A stretch of 38,705 nt of DNA from an uncultured beta proteobacterium (GCA_903876045.1 CAIQYP010000335.1:1-38705), one strand, 5' to 3'; positions 8,084 through 19,577 are shown, counted from the first letter of the stretch. Program-made: numbers and translations. The notes: a model not told the origin generated them from the sequence alone.

Positions 8084-9409
8084 ATGACCGTCAAAACCCC
8101 CCAGCCCGGTGACCTCGAAGCCATTGAAACCGCCAGCCGCGACGAGATTTCGGCGCTGCAACTGGAGCGCATGAAGTGGTCGCTGCGCCATGCCTATGAC
8201 AACGTGCCTTTTCACAAAAAGGCCTTTGATGACAAGGGCGTGCATCCGGACGATTTGAAGAGCCTGGCCGATCTGTCCAAGTTCCCCTTCATGACCAAGA
8301 CCGCGCTGCGCGACAACTACCCCTTCGGGCTGTTTGCTGTGCCACGTGATCAGGTGTTGCGCCTGCATGCCTCCAGCGGCACCACCGGCAAATCGATTGT
8401 GGTGGGCTATACCGCGCAGGACATTGATAACTGGGCCAACCTGGTGGCGCGCTCCATCCGGGCAGCTGGTGGCCGCAAGGGCGACATGCTGCACAACGCC
8501 TATGGCTACGGCATGTTCACCGGCGGTCTGGGTGCGCACTATGGTGCCGAGCGCCTGGGCTGCACGGTGGTGCCCATGTCAGGCGGCCAGACCGAAAAGC
8601 AGGTAGCTCAGATTCTGGATTTCCAGCCGCAAATCATCATGGTTACGCCTTCGTACTCGCTGGTGATTGCCGAAGAGTTCGAGCGCCTCGGTGTCAAGCC
8701 GGAAGACATCTCACTCAAGGTTGGCATCTTCGGGGCCGAGCCTTGGGGCGAGGGCATGCGTGCCGAGATAGAACGCAAGCTCGGCATTGACGCCATCGAC
8801 ATTTATGGTCTGACCGAAGTGATGGGGCCAGGCGTGGCCTGCGAATGCATTGAGTCCAAGGACGGCCCGGTGGTCTGGGAAGACCACTTCTATCCCGAAG
8901 TCATCAACCCCGACACCGGCGAAGTGGTGGCCGATGGTGAGGATGGCGAACTGGTGTTCACCTCACTCACCAAGCAGGCTTTCCCGGTGATTCGCTACCG
9001 CACGCGCGACCTCACGCGCCTGCTGCCACCCACCTCGCGTGCCTTCCGTCGCATGGGCAAGATCACCGGCCGCTCGGACGACATGCTGATCGTGCGCGGC
9101 GTCAATGTGTTCCCGACGCAAATCGAAGAGCAAATCCTGCGCGACAAGCGCCTCTCCGGCAATTACCAGGTGGTGCTCACCCGCGATGGCCACCTGGACA
9201 ACCTGGAGGTGCGTTGTGAGATCCAGCGCGAACTCTCGGCCGGCATGAGTGACAGCCTGCGCAACGAAATCGCCAAAGAACTGCAACACCACATCAAGAC
9301 CAATGTCGGTGTGTCCACCCGCGTCACGGTCTTGCACTTTGAAGGCATCCCCCGCACGCTGGTGGGCAAGGCCCGCCGCGTAATCGACGAGCGCCCCAAA
9401 TTAGTTTGA
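8084..9409 (+). CDS. paaK: Phenylacetate-CoA ligase
   Basis: AMP-binding LHASSGTTGKSIVVGYT, DIYGLTEVMGPGVACEC, GRSDDMLIVRGVNVFPTQIE. Confidence 0.96.
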   Translation: MTVKTPQPGDLEAIETASRDEISALQLERMKWSLRHAYDNVPFHKKAFDDKGVHPDDLKSLADLSKFPFMTKTALRDNYPFGLFAVPRDQVLRLHASSGTTGKSIVVGYTAQDIDNWANLVARSIRAAGGRKGDMLHNAYGYGMFTGGLGAHYGAERLGCTVVPMSGGQTEKQVAQILDFQPQIIMVTPSYSLVIAEEFERLGVKPEDISLKVGIFGAEPWGEGMRAEIERKLGIDAIDIYGLTEVMGPGVACECIESKDGPVVWEDHFYPEVINPDTGEVVADGEDGELVFTSLTKQAFPVIRYRTRDLTRLLPPTSRAFRRMGKITGRSDDMLIVRGVNVFPTQIEEQILRDKRLSGNYQVVLTRDGHLDNLEVRCEIQRELSAGMSDSLRNEIAKELQHHIKTNVGVSTRVTVLHFEGIPRTLVGKARRVIDERPKLV

Positions 9410-9419
9410 AAGAAACACC

Positions 9420-10625
<1,206 letters not shown>

Positions 10626-10651
10626 TTCCAACCACCAAAAGGAGACACCCC

Positions 10652-11797
10652 ATGATTTCACGCTTTAAAAAATTGGCACTCGCAAGCGCCCTGGTCCTCA
10701 CGGCCTGCACGGTATTTGCCGCAGACCCGATCAAGATCGGTTCCGTGCTGTCCGTGACCGGGCCTGCCGGTTACCTGGGCGACCCCGAGCTCAAGACCCT
10801 GCAGATGATGATTGAAGACATCAACAAAAAGGGTGGCGTGCTGGGCCGTCCGCTGGAACTGGTGCATTACGACGATGGCAGCGATGCCAGCAAGGCCAAT
10901 GGCTTTGGCAAACGCTTGATAGATGACGACAAGGTCGACATCCTGGTCGGTGGCACCACCACCGGATCCACCATGTCCATGGCACCGCTGGTGGAAAAGG
11001 CCGGCATTCCTTTCATCTCGCTGGCGGGTGCCGTGGTGATTGTTGAGCCGGTCAAGAAGTTTGTCTTCAAGACCCCGCACACCGACCGCATGGCTGCCGA
11101 AAAAGTGTTTGAGGACATGAAGAAGCGCGGCATCACCAAGGTCGCGTTGTTGTCAGAGACCAGTGGCTTTGGACAAAGCGGCCGCAAGGAAACCGAAGGC
11201 GTGGCGGGTAAATACGGCATCACCCTGGTGGCTAACGAAACCTACGGCCCCAAGGACACCGACATGGGTCCGCAGCTCACCAAGATTCGCAACACCCCCG
11301 GCGTGGAAGCTGTCTTCATCTTCGGTCTGGGTCAAGGCCCGGCGCTGGCTACCAAGGGCTACAAGCAATTGGGTATCACCCTGCCGCTGTACCACGCACA
11401 TGGCGTGGCCTCTGACGATTTCATCAAGCTCGCAGGCCCTGCAGCCGAAGGCGTTCGCCTGCCCACCTCGGCCCTGCTGGCCCCGGACAAGCTGGCCGCC
11501 AACGACCCACAGCGCCCGGTGGCTGACGGCTACACCAAGGCCTTCATGGCCAAGTACAAGACCGACGTATCCGCCTTCGGTGGCTATGCCTATGACGGCC
11601 TGGGTCTGGCAGTTGACGCTATCAAGCGTGCCGGTTCCACCGACAAGGCCAAGGTACGTGATGCCATCGAAGCCACCAAGGGCTTTGTCGGCACCGGTGG
11701 CGTTTTCAACATGTCGGCCACCGACCACATGGGCCTGGATCTGTCGGCCTTCCGCATGTTTGAAATCAAGAACGGCGACTGGGTTCTGACCAAGTAA
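10652..11797 (+). CDS. Branched-chain amino acid-type ABC transporter substrate-binding protein (LivK/LivJ family)
   Basis: Signal peptide MISRFKKLALASALVLTACTVFAADPIKIGSVLSVTGPAGYLGDPELKTLQMMIEDINKKGGVLGRPLELVHYDDGSD; Peripla_BP_6 type. Confidence 0.93.
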   Translation: MISRFKKLALASALVLTACTVFAADPIKIGSVLSVTGPAGYLGDPELKTLQMMIEDINKKGGVLGRPLELVHYDDGSDASKANGFGKRLIDDDKVDILVGGTTTGSTMSMAPLVEKAGIPFISLAGAVVIVEPVKKFVFKTPHTDRMAAEKVFEDMKKRGITKVALLSETSGFGQSGRKETEGVAGKYGITLVANETYGPKDTDMGPQLTKIRNTPGVEAVFIFGLGQGPALATKGYKQLGITLPLYHAHGVASDDFIKLAGPAAEGVRLPTSALLAPDKLAANDPQRPVADGYTKAFMAKYKTDVSAFGGYAYDGLGLAVDAIKRAGSTDKAKVRDAIEATKGFVGTGGVFNMSATDHMGLDLSAFRMFEIKNGDWVLTK

Positions 11798-11826
11798 GCA
11801 GCGCAACGCAACAACCCTTCATCACC

Positions 11827-12612
11827 ATGTTTGAAACGCTCACCATCGAACAAGCAGGCCCGGTTGCCACAATCTGGATGAACCGGCCCGAGGTGTTCAA
11901 CGCCTTTAACGAGCAACTCATAGATGAGCTCACCCGCGCATGTGAACTGCTCGACAAAGACGCATCGGTGCGCGTGGTGGTGCTGGGCGGTCGCGGCACG
12001 CATTTCTCCGCCGGTGCCGACCTGAACTGGATGCGCCGCGCTGCCACCGCCAGCGAGCAGGAGAACCTGGAAGACGCGCGCCGCTTCGCCCGCATGCTGC
12101 GCATGCTTTCCACTTTGTCCAAGCCCACCATTGCCCGCGTGCAGGGTGCGGCACTGGGCGGTGGTACCGGGTTGGCTGCTGCCTGCGATATGGCGGTGGC
12201 CAGTGCGGATGCGGTGTTCAGCACCTCGGAAGTGAAGTTCGGCATCATCCCCGCCGTCATCAGCCCCTATGTGCTGCGGGCCATCGGGCCGCGCCAGGCG
12301 CTGCGTTACTTTCAGTCGGCCGAGCGCATCAGCGCCGAGCGTGCAATGGCCATCGGTCTGGTGCATGAAGTGGCGCCACTAGACCAACTCGATGCGGCGG
12401 TGGCGGCACTGGTGAAGCCCTTGCTTGCCGGTGGGCCGCTGGCACAAAAGGCCGCCAAGGAATTGATCGCCGCCGTGCAGGGCCAACCACTGGACGAGCG
12501 CACGTTGGAAGAAACAGCACAACGCATTGCACGACAGCGCCGTACCGACGAGGGTCGCGATGGCGTCTCCGCATTCCTCGACAAGCGGCCTCCCGCCTGG
12601 ATGAGCACCTAA
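11827..12612 (+). CDS. Enoyl-CoA hydratase/isomerase family protein (possible PaaF role)
   Basis: Crotonase signatures RPEVFNAFNEQL, GRGTHFSAGADLNWM, GGGTGLAAACDMAVAS, GIIPAVISPYV. Confidence 0.9.
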   Translation: MFETLTIEQAGPVATIWMNRPEVFNAFNEQLIDELTRACELLDKDASVRVVVLGGRGTHFSAGADLNWMRRAATASEQENLEDARRFARMLRMLSTLSKPTIARVQGAALGGGTGLAAACDMAVASADAVFSTSEVKFGIIPAVISPYVLRAIGPRQALRYFQSAERISAERAMAIGLVHEVAPLDQLDAAVAALVKPLLAGGPLAQKAAKELIAAVQGQPLDERTLEETAQRIARQRRTDEGRDGVSAFLDKRPPAWMST

Positions 12613-12643
12613 CCTAACTATGAACCCCAAGGAGTGAGCGCAG

Positions 12644-13657
12644 ATGTATACCCAATCATTTAACGTACAGGACAAGCCGGGGCAAAAGCCCGCAGCCAAG
12701 CCGGTATCGCTGGAAAACGCCGAGTCGCAAAAGCGCTTTGACGCGCGCATTGATGACGACGGCAAGATCGAGCCGCAGGACTGGATGCCCGAGGCCTATC
12801 GCAAGACCCTGGTGCGCCAGATCAGCCAGCACGCGCACAGCGAAATCGTCGGCATGCTGCCCGAGGGCAACTGGATCAGCCGCGCACCCAGCCTCAAGCG
12901 CAAGGCCATTTTGATTGCCAAAGTGCAGGACGAAGGCGGCCACGGCCTCTACCTTTACAGCGCGGCGGAAACGCTGGGCCAGGGCCGTGACCAGATGCTG
13001 GCCGACCTGCACAGCGGCAAAGCCAAGTACAGCTCCATCTTCAACTACCCCACGCTCAATTGGGCTGATGTGGGAACCATCGGTTGGCTGGTGGATGGCG
13101 CGGCCATCATGAACCAGATCCCGCTGTGCCGTTGCTCGTATGGCCCCTATGCGCGCGCCATGATTCGCGTCTGCAAGGAAGAGTCTTTTCACCAGCGCCA
13201 GGGCTACGAAGCGCTGCTGGTGATGATGCAAGGCACGGCCGAACAGCGTGCCATGGTGCAGGACTCGGTGAACCGTTTCTGGTGGAAGTGCCTGGCCATG
13301 TTCGGGCCACCGGATGCCAACAGCCCGCACAGCGAGCAAGCCATGCGCTGGGGCATCAAGCGCATCAGCAACGACGACCTGCGCCAGAAATTTATCGACG
13401 CCACCGTGCCGCAAGCCCGCGTGCTGGGCGTGACCCTGCCCGACCCTGACTTGAAGTGGAACGAAGAGCGCCAGCACTACGACTACGGCCAGATCGACTG
13501 GGACGAATTCTGGAACACCGTCAACGGCAATGGCCCCTGCAACAAAGAGCGCCTGGCCACCCGCGTCAAGGCGCATGACGACGGCCAGTGGGTGCGCGAC
13601 GCGGCCCTGGCCTACGCCCAAAAACACCAACCCAACACACACAAGGAAGCAGCATGA
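12644..13657 (+). CDS. paaA: 1,2-phenylacetyl-CoA epoxidase subunit PaaA
   Basis: Di-iron epoxidase with EVRRQ-type region ...[22 protein letters not shown]; ...[16 protein letters not shown]; first gene of paaABCDE. Confidence 0.97.
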   Translation: MYTQSFNVQDKPGQKPAAKPVSLENAESQKRFDARIDDDGKIEPQDWMPEAYRKTLVRQISQHAHSEIVGMLPEGNWISRAPSLKRKAILIAKVQDEGGHGLYLYSAAETLGQGRDQMLADLHSGKAKYSSIFNYPTLNWADVGTIGWLVDGAAIMNQIPLCRCSYGPYARAMIRVCKEESFHQRQGYEALLVMMQGTAEQRAMVQDSVNRFWWKCLAMFGPPDANSPHSEQAMRWGIKRISNDDLRQKFIDATVPQARVLGVTLPDPDLKWNEERQHYDYGQIDWDEFWNTVNGNGPCNKERLATRVKAHDDGQWVRDAALAYAQKHQPNTHKEAA

Positions 13658-13950
13658 GCACCACCGCATTGAAGGACTGGCCCCTCTGGGAAGTATTTGT
13701 TCGCAGCAAGCAGGGCCTGGAGCACAAGCACTGCGGCAGCCTGCACGCGTCCGACGCACAGCACGCCCTGCAAATGGCCCGTGATGTCTACACCCGCCGC
13801 CAGGAAGGTGTGAGCATCTGGGTGGTGCCCTCGAAGTCGATCACCGCCAGCGCACCGGAAGACAAGGACGCGATGTTCGAACCCGCAGCGGACAAGATCT
13901 ATCGCCACCCCACCTTCTATGACATCCCTGAAGAAGTGGGGCACATGTAA
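13654..13950 (+). CDS. paaB: 1,2-phenylacetyl-CoA epoxidase subunit PaaB
   Basis: [53 protein letters not shown] 13654 overlaps the paaA stop. Confidence 0.96.
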   Translation: MSTTALKDWPLWEVFVRSKQGLEHKHCGSLHASDAQHALQMARDVYTRRQEGVSIWVVPSKSITASAPEDKDAMFEPAADKIYRHPTFYDIPEEVGHM

Positions 13951-14735
13951 TGGCGGGCTACCAAGACTATCTGCTGCACCTCGCGGATAACGCGGTGATC
14001 CTGGGCCAACGCAATGCGGAGTGGTGTGGCCATGGACCGGTGCTGGAAGAAGACCTGGCACTGGCCAACAACAGCCTGGACCTGATCGGCCAGGCCCGTT
14101 TGCTGTACCAGCATGTGGCCACCGTGCGCAAGGACGGCAAGAGCAGCGAAGACCTGCTGGCTTACTTTCGCGACGTACCGGACTTCAAGAACTACACGCT
14201 GTTGGAGTTGCCACATCGCACCGCGATCTTGCCCACCTCAAGCGGCGACCGCGACTATGCCGTCACCATGGCGCGCAACTTTTTGTACAGCGCACTGATG
14301 GTGCAGGTCTGGGCCGCGCTGGCTGCGTCGACCGATGCGCAGCTTGCGGCAATAGCCTCCAAGTCGCTGAAAGAAGTGCAGTACCACCTGCGCCACGCGC
14401 ATGACTGGGTGCTGCGCTTGGGTGATGGCACGGACGAATCGCACCGCCGCATGCAAGCGGCCTTCGATTACCTGATGCCTTTCACGCAAGAGTTCTGGAC
14501 TGCCAGCGCCATGGAAACTGCCGCCATCAAAACCGGTGCCGGTGTCGATGTGACCGCGTTCAAGGCCGAGTGGGAAGCCATGGTCAGCGACACCCTGCAG
14601 GCCGCCACGCTGAAGGTTTCTGCCAGCACCGGCTTTGTCACCACCGGCAAGCACGGTGTGCACTCCGAGCACCTGGGCTTTGTGATGGCTGAAATGCAAA
14701 GCCTGGCACGCGCGCATCCCGAAGCCGTCTGGTAA
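13950..14735 (+). CDS. paaC: 1,2-phenylacetyl-CoA epoxidase subunit PaaC
   Basis: LLHLADNAVILGQRNAEWCGHGPVLEEDLALANNSLDLIGQARLLYQH; order paaABCDE. Confidence 0.96.
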   Translation: MAGYQDYLLHLADNAVILGQRNAEWCGHGPVLEEDLALANNSLDLIGQARLLYQHVATVRKDGKSSEDLLAYFRDVPDFKNYTLLELPHRTAILPTSSGDRDYAVTMARNFLYSALMVQVWAALAASTDAQLAAIASKSLKEVQYHLRHAHDWVLRLGDGTDESHRRMQAAFDYLMPFTQEFWTASAMETAAIKTGAGVDVTAFKAEWEAMVSDTLQAATLKVSASTGFVTTGKHGVHSEHLGFVMAEMQSLARAHPEAVW

Positions 14736-14740
14736 TTGCC

Positions 14741-15337
14741 ATGTCTGTGAATGCCACCTCCAGCGCTGCGCTGGTGTCTTCTGGCGCTTTGCCCGAAGGC
14801 CCGCTGGCGCAGAGCCAGCAGGCACAGGCGCACCACGCCATCTGGGAATTGCTGGAGTCGGTGACCGACCCCGAAATCCCGGTGGTGAACCTGCGCGAGA
14901 TGGGCATTCTGCGTGCCGTGCGGCAGGGCCCGAATGGCCTGGAAGTGGTCATCACCCCCACCTACAGCGGTTGCCCGGCTATGAGCCAGATGGCAGACGA
15001 TGTGGCGAATGCGCTATCCAGCGCAGGCGTCTCTGCCAACGTCATCACGCAACTGGCACCGGCCTGGTCCACCGATTGGATGACGCCTGAAGGACGCGAG
15101 AAATTGCGCGCTTACGGCATAGCGCCCCCTGCGAAAAGTGCGTGCGCCGCAGCTGCCGGCGCCCAGGTGATGGCCTTCGCGCCACGCCAGGGGCTGGCCG
15201 TGCGGGACACCGTAGCCTGCCCGCAATGTGGCTCTGACAACACCACCGAGATTTCACATTTTGGTTCTACCGCTTGCAAGGCGCTGTATCGATGCCTGAG
15301 CTGCATGGAACCGTTTGATTACTTCAAACCCTATTAA
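14741..15337 (+). CDS. paaD: Phenylacetate epoxidase maturation/assembly protein PaaD
   Basis: MIP18/DUF59 domain (ESVTDPEIPVVNLREMGILRAV) plus C-terminal zinc-ribbon-like CPQCGSDNTTEISHFGSTACKALYRCLSC. Confidence 0.95.
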   Translation: MSVNATSSAALVSSGALPEGPLAQSQQAQAHHAIWELLESVTDPEIPVVNLREMGILRAVRQGPNGLEVVITPTYSGCPAMSQMADDVANALSSAGVSANVITQLAPAWSTDWMTPEGREKLRAYGIAPPAKSACAAAAGAQVMAFAPRQGLAVRDTVACPQCGSDNTTEISHFGSTACKALYRCLSCMEPFDYFKPY

Positions 15338-15361
15338 CCCCCCATCCACACACGTTCCACC

Positions 15362-16465
15362 ATGACTGCAACTTCCCGTTTTCACGATCTGCGCATCGCG
15401 CGGATCAGCCCCGAGGCGGCTGGCTCGGTCGCCATAGCCTTCAGCGTGCCAGACGACTTGCTGGAACGTTTTGATTTTCAGCCCGGCCAGTACCTGACTC
15501 TGCGCAGCAAAATTGACGGCGCTGATGTGCGCCGCAGCTACTCCATCTGCTCCACGCACAGCCACCTGCGCCGTAAACGCGAGTTGGTGGTGGGCATCCG
15601 TCCGATGGAGAACGGTGTGTTTTCCAATTGGGCCGCCAACATCCTGAAGGCCGGTGACACCCTGTCGGTGATGCCGCCCGAGGGACGCTTTGTGTCCAAG
15701 CGCCCGCGTGCCCTGCACCGCGTGGCCTTTGCGGCGGGCTCCGGCATCACGCCGATTCTGTCCATCATGGCCAGCACGCTGGAAGACCAGCCGGAGTCCA
15801 AGTTCACGCTGGTCTATGGCAACCGCAGCATGAACTCGGTGATGTTCAACGAGGCGCTGCAAGACCTGAAGGACCGCTTCGCCGACCGCCTCACGCTGAT
15901 TCACATCCTCTCGCGCCAGGCGCAAGAGGTGGACCTGCTGCAAGGCCGTATCGATGCCGCCAAGGTGCAAAACATCATTGACACGCTGTTGCCCGTGGCC
16001 AGCATGGACGAAGTTTTTATCTGCGGCCCGGAAGTGATGATCGAGGCCACACAAAAGGCCTTGCTGGCAGCCGGTGTGCCGCAGAAGCAGATCCACACCG
16101 AACGCTTTACCTCGCCCTTGCTGGAGGCCCTCACGCCCGAGGCGCGTCAGGCTGCAGTGGCCAACCTGAAACTGCCCGCGGGTGGCCAGGTGGCACTGAC
16201 GGTGGTGCTGGACGGCAAATCCCACGCATTGCAGATGAATCCAGGCGAGCACTTGCTGGATGTGGCCATGGCGGCCGGCCTGGATCTGCCGTTTTCCTGC
16301 AAGGGTGGCGTCTGTGCCACCTGCCGCTGCAAGGTGATGAGTGGCAGCGTGTCTATGGACAAAAACTTTGGCCTGGAGACCTGGGAAACCGACAAGGGCT
16401 TTGTGCTGAGTTGCCAGTCGCGCCCCACCAGCGAAGCGGTGACCGTGAGTTTTGACGAACGCTAA
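15362..16465 (+). CDS. paaE: 1,2-phenylacetyl-CoA epoxidase reductase PaaE (FNR + 2Fe-2S ferredoxin)
   Basis: FAD-binding RRSYSICS, NAD-binding GSGITPILSI, plant-type ferredoxin CKGGVCATCRCKVMSG...C. Confidence 0.96.
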   Translation: MTATSRFHDLRIARISPEAAGSVAIAFSVPDDLLERFDFQPGQYLTLRSKIDGADVRRSYSICSTHSHLRRKRELVVGIRPMENGVFSNWAANILKAGDTLSVMPPEGRFVSKRPRALHRVAFAAGSGITPILSIMASTLEDQPESKFTLVYGNRSMNSVMFNEALQDLKDRFADRLTLIHILSRQAQEVDLLQGRIDAAKVQNIIDTLLPVASMDEVFICGPEVMIEATQKALLAAGVPQKQIHTERFTSPLLEALTPEARQAAVANLKLPAGGQVALTVVLDGKSHALQMNPGEHLLDVAMAAGLDLPFSCKGGVCATCRCKVMSGSVSMDKNFGLETWETDKGFVLSCQSRPTSEAVTVSFDER

Positions 16466-16549
16466 AAGCCAGGCGTCTACCCACGCAGCTTCCAGCGCGG
16501 TTTCCCGTACCGCCTTCCATTCTGTTTACTCCGACTTCTCAAGTTCACC

Positions 16550-18589
16550 ATGACCCAAACGATTCAAAGTTATATCGGCGGACGCTGGCAGGGCGTGCAA
16601 GCCGCCAGCGCGCTGCGCAGTGCCGTCAACGGCACCACCATCGCCCACACCCATGCCGAAGCACTCGACTTTGGCGAGGCTGTGGAGCACGCCCGTCGCA
16701 AAGGGTTGCCCGCTCTGATGGCGATGGACTTTCAGGAACGTGCCCTGCGCCTCAAGGCCCTGGCCAAGTACCTGATGGAGCACAAGGAACAGCTCTACGC
16801 AGTTTCCGCCCACACCGGTGCCACCAAGGTGGACAGCTGGATTGATATTGACGGCGGCGCCGGTACTCTGTTTGCCTACGCCAGCATCGGCAGCAACGAG
16901 TTGCCGTCCGGCAATCTGGTGCATGAAGGCCCGGCGTTTGCGATCGGTAAAAAAGGTGGTTTCTCCGGCACCCATGTGCTGGTTCCGCGCGGTGGTTTGG
17001 CCGTGCACATCAATGCCTTCAACTTTCCTATTTGGGGTCTGTTGGAAAAGTTTGCGCCCAGTTTTCTGGCAGGCATGCCTTGCATCGGCAAGCCGGCCAG
17101 CGCCACCAGCTACCTGACCGAAGCGGCCATGCGCCTGATCGTGCAATCGGGCATCCTGCCCGAGGGCAGCTTGCAGTTGGTCATTGGTGGCACGGGTGAT
17201 TTGCTGGACCGCTTGAACGGTGCCGATGTGGTGACCTTCACCGGCTCGGCCGACACGGCATCGCGCCTGCGCGTGCACCCCAATCTGATTGCCAACTCGG
17301 TGCCCTTCAATGCGGAAGCCGATTCGCTCAACTGCGCCATCCTCGGGCCGGACGTCAACCCGGACGACGAAGAGTTTGAACTGTTTGTGAAAGAAGTGGC
17401 GCGCGAGATGACGGTCAAGGCCGGACAGAAGTGCACCGCCATTCGCCGAGCCATCGTGCCCGCCAAACATCTGGATGCGGTGTGTGAAAAGCTCGCTGCG
17501 CGCCTGGCAAAAACCAGCGTGGGCGATCCTTCCGTCGAAGGTGTGCGCATGGGTCCGCTGGCCTCGCATGCACAACAGGCCGACGTGGCGGAGCGCATTG
17601 CGCTGCTGCGTCAGGATGCTGAGCTGGTGTACAGCGGCAAAGCAGAATGGATTGGCGAAGGCACGGCGCAAGGCGCTTTCTGCGCGCCCACGCTGCTGGC
17701 CTGCCGCAAGCCCATGGATGTCGACTCGGTACACACCATCGAAGCCTTCGGCCCGGTCAGCACCGTGATGGCCTACGAAGATTTTGATGAAGCGTTGGCT
17801 TTGGCCGCGCGCGGTCAGGGCAGCCTGGTCGCCACGTTGGTAACCCACGACACCGCCGTGGCGGCCAAAGCCATTCCGGCCATGGCCGCCTGGCATGGTC
17901 GACTGCACATACTGGACCGTGAATCGGCCGTGGAATCCACCGGCCACGGCTCGCCCCTGCCGACACTCAAACACGGCGGCCCCGGCCGCGCCGGTGGTGG
18001 CGAGGAGTTGGGCGGTCTGCGCGCAGTGAAGCACTACTTGCAACGCGCGGCAGTGCAGGGCTCACCCACCATGTTGGCAGCCGTCACCGGTGAGCATGTG
18101 CGTGGTGCCAAGGTCAACAACACCGTGGTGCACCCCTTCCGCAGTTACTTTGAAGACCTGCAGATTGGCGACTCGCTGCTGACGCACCGGCGCACCGTGG
18201 GTGAGGCCGATATCGTGGCTTTCGGCGGCATTTCGGGTGACTACTTTTACATGCACTTTGATGAAGTGGCAGCCAAGGATTCACCGTTTGGCAAGCGCAT
18301 TGCACACGGCTATTTTGTGCTGTCGGCGGCCGCTGGTTTGTTCGTTTCGCCCGCACCCGGCCCGGTGCTGGCCAACTACGGTCTGGACACGCTGCGCTTT
18401 GTCAAACCGGTAGGAATCGGCGACACCATTCAGGCGCGCCTGACGGCCAAGCGCAAGATTGATCGCAACAAGGTTGACGTCAAAGGTGTCGGGCAGGGCG
18501 TAGTTGCCTGGGATGTGGAAGTGACGAACCAGGATGGCGAGTTGGTGGCCAGCTATGACATCCTGACTTTGGTGGCTAAGCGTACTTAG
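16550..18589 (+). CDS. paaZ: Bifunctional oxepin-CoA hydrolase / 3-oxo-5,6-dehydrosuberyl-CoA semialdehyde dehydrogenase
   Basis: ALDH domain (VTFTGSADTASRLRVH, GQKCTAIRRAIVP) fused to MaoC-like hydratase (ISGDYFYMHFDEVAAKDSPFGKRIAHGYFVLS). Confidence 0.96.
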   Translation: MTQTIQSYIGGRWQGVQAASALRSAVNGTTIAHTHAEALDFGEAVEHARRKGLPALMAMDFQERALRLKALAKYLMEHKEQLYAVSAHTGATKVDSWIDIDGGAGTLFAYASIGSNELPSGNLVHEGPAFAIGKKGGFSGTHVLVPRGGLAVHINAFNFPIWGLLEKFAPSFLAGMPCIGKPASATSYLTEAAMRLIVQSGILPEGSLQLVIGGTGDLLDRLNGADVVTFTGSADTASRLRVHPNLIANSVPFNAEADSLNCAILGPDVNPDDEEFELFVKEVAREMTVKAGQKCTAIRRAIVPAKHLDAVCEKLAARLAKTSVGDPSVEGVRMGPLASHAQQADVAERIALLRQDAELVYSGKAEWIGEGTAQGAFCAPTLLACRKPMDVDSVHTIEAFGPVSTVMAYEDFDEALALAARGQGSLVATLVTHDTAVAAKAIPAMAAWHGRLHILDRESAVESTGHGSPLPTLKHGGPGRAGGGEELGGLRAVKHYLQRAAVQGSPTMLAAVTGEHVRGAKVNNTVVHPFRSYFEDLQIGDSLLTHRRTVGEADIVAFGGISGDYFYMHFDEVAAKDSPFGKRIAHGYFVLSAAAGLFVSPAPGPVLANYGLDTLRFVKPVGIGDTIQARLTAKRKIDRNKVDVKGVGQGVVAWDVEVTNQDGELVASYDILTLVAKRT

Positions 18590-18649
18590 TGATCAGTTCG
18601 TAACGGATAGAGCGTTGGGGTTCATGTGCGGTGGGTGAAGACACTTCGG

Positions 18650-18750
18650 GACTCAGGCCGACGTGGCACTCAGCGACGTACGTGTCCCCCGCCCGCTTAA
18701 GCGGGCTCCTCCTTTACCTCCCGTCGCTGAGCGCCACGCCGTCCTGAGTC
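18650..18750. repeat. Imperfect 29-bp inverted repeat (18650-18678 / 18722-18750, 26/29 complementary) flanking the first B repeat
   Basis: GACTCAGGCCGACGTGGCACTCAGCGACG versus CGTCGCTGAGCGCCACGCCGTCCTGAGTC. Confidence 0.85.
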
Positions 18751-18877
18751 TGCAAGCATGGTTGGTGCGCACAGGTTGTTCAGTCATGTCACGCCAACAG
18801 TGCAGGTTGCCGATGACAGTGGGGTGGATGGTGCAGTGAGGTAAAGGAGGAGCCCGCTTAAGCGGGCGGGGGACACG
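18681..18877. repeat. Exact 40-bp inverted repeat (18681-18720 / 18838-18877), each arm containing the 16-bp palindrome GCCCGCTTAAGCGGGC
   Basis: CGTGTCCCCCGCCCGCTTAAGCGGGCTCCTCCTTTACCTC and its exact reverse complement, 117-bp spacer. Confidence 0.95.
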
Positions 18878-18974
18878 AACAGAACCATCTACCCCGCTGT
18901 CATTGGCGTACCCAAACACGCAACAGCACGAGCAGCGGCGTACACAAATTAACAACGTATCAAACAGGAAAACT

Positions 18975-19577
18975 ATGCCGAGCTATTCGATCGAAGGGGT
19001 CATCCCCGTGGTGCACCCCACTGCCTATGTGCACCCCACCGCCGTGCTGATCGGAGATGTGCATATCGGCCCTAATTGCTACGTCGGCCCCAACGCCAGT
19101 CTGCGTGGTGACTTTGGTCGCATCGTGTTGCTTGCTGGCGCGAATGTGCAGGACAACTGCGTCATGCATGGCTTTCCGCAACAGGACACGCTGGTCGAGG
19201 AAAACGGCCACATCGGCCATGGTGCGGTGCTGCACAGTTGCACCGTGCGCCGCGATGCGCTGGTGGGCATGAACGCCGTGGTGATGGACGAGGCCGTAGT
19301 GGGCGAGCGCGCCATCGTCGCCGCTTGCGCCTTTGTGCCGGCGGGTATGCGCATTGCTGAACAGACACTGGTGGCGGGTGTGCCCGCCAAGGTGATTCGT
19401 TTGTTGAAAGACGAAGAAGTGGCATGGAAGCGCACGGGCACCGAGACCTACCAAGACTTGACGCGACGCTGTCTGGCTACCCTGACCGAAGTGCAACCGC
19501 TGGCTCAGGTGGAAACCAATCGACCCACTGTTCAGGCGCCACAGGTCAAACCGTTGATTGCCACCAAGCGGGGTTAG
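18975..19577 (+). CDS. paaY: Phenylacetic acid degradation protein PaaY (gamma-carbonic anhydrase-like hexapeptide thioesterase)
   Basis: [50 protein letters not shown]...[41 protein letters not shown] 18975. Confidence 0.93.
   Translation: MPSYSIEGVIPVVHPTAYVHPTAVLIGDVHIGPNCYVGPNASLRGDFGRIVLLAGANVQDNCVMHGFPQQDTLVEENGHIGHGAVLHSCTVRRDALVGMNAVVMDEAVVGERAIVAACAFVPAGMRIAEQTLVAGVPAKVIRLLKDEEVAWKRTGTETYQDLTRRCLATLTEVQPLAQVETNRPTVQAPQVKPLIATKRG

Noticed and set aside
16526-18043. 505-aa reverse-strand ORF opposite paaZ
   Set aside because: Shadow ORF of the paaZ ALDH domain; low-complexity His/Arg/Gln-rich translation typical of antisense frames.
18691-18706. Rho-independent terminator at GCCCGCTTAAGCGGGC
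   Set aside because: Strong palindrome but with no loop of workable size beyond the central bases and no T-tract on either strand.
18681-18877. CRISPR array or integron-like site
   Set aside because: Only two inverted copies with no regular spacers, no cas or integrase genes nearby.
18653-18955. 100-aa reverse ORF across the nested inverted repeats
   Set aside because: Arises from the repeat element; Cys/Arg-rich translation with no family resemblance.
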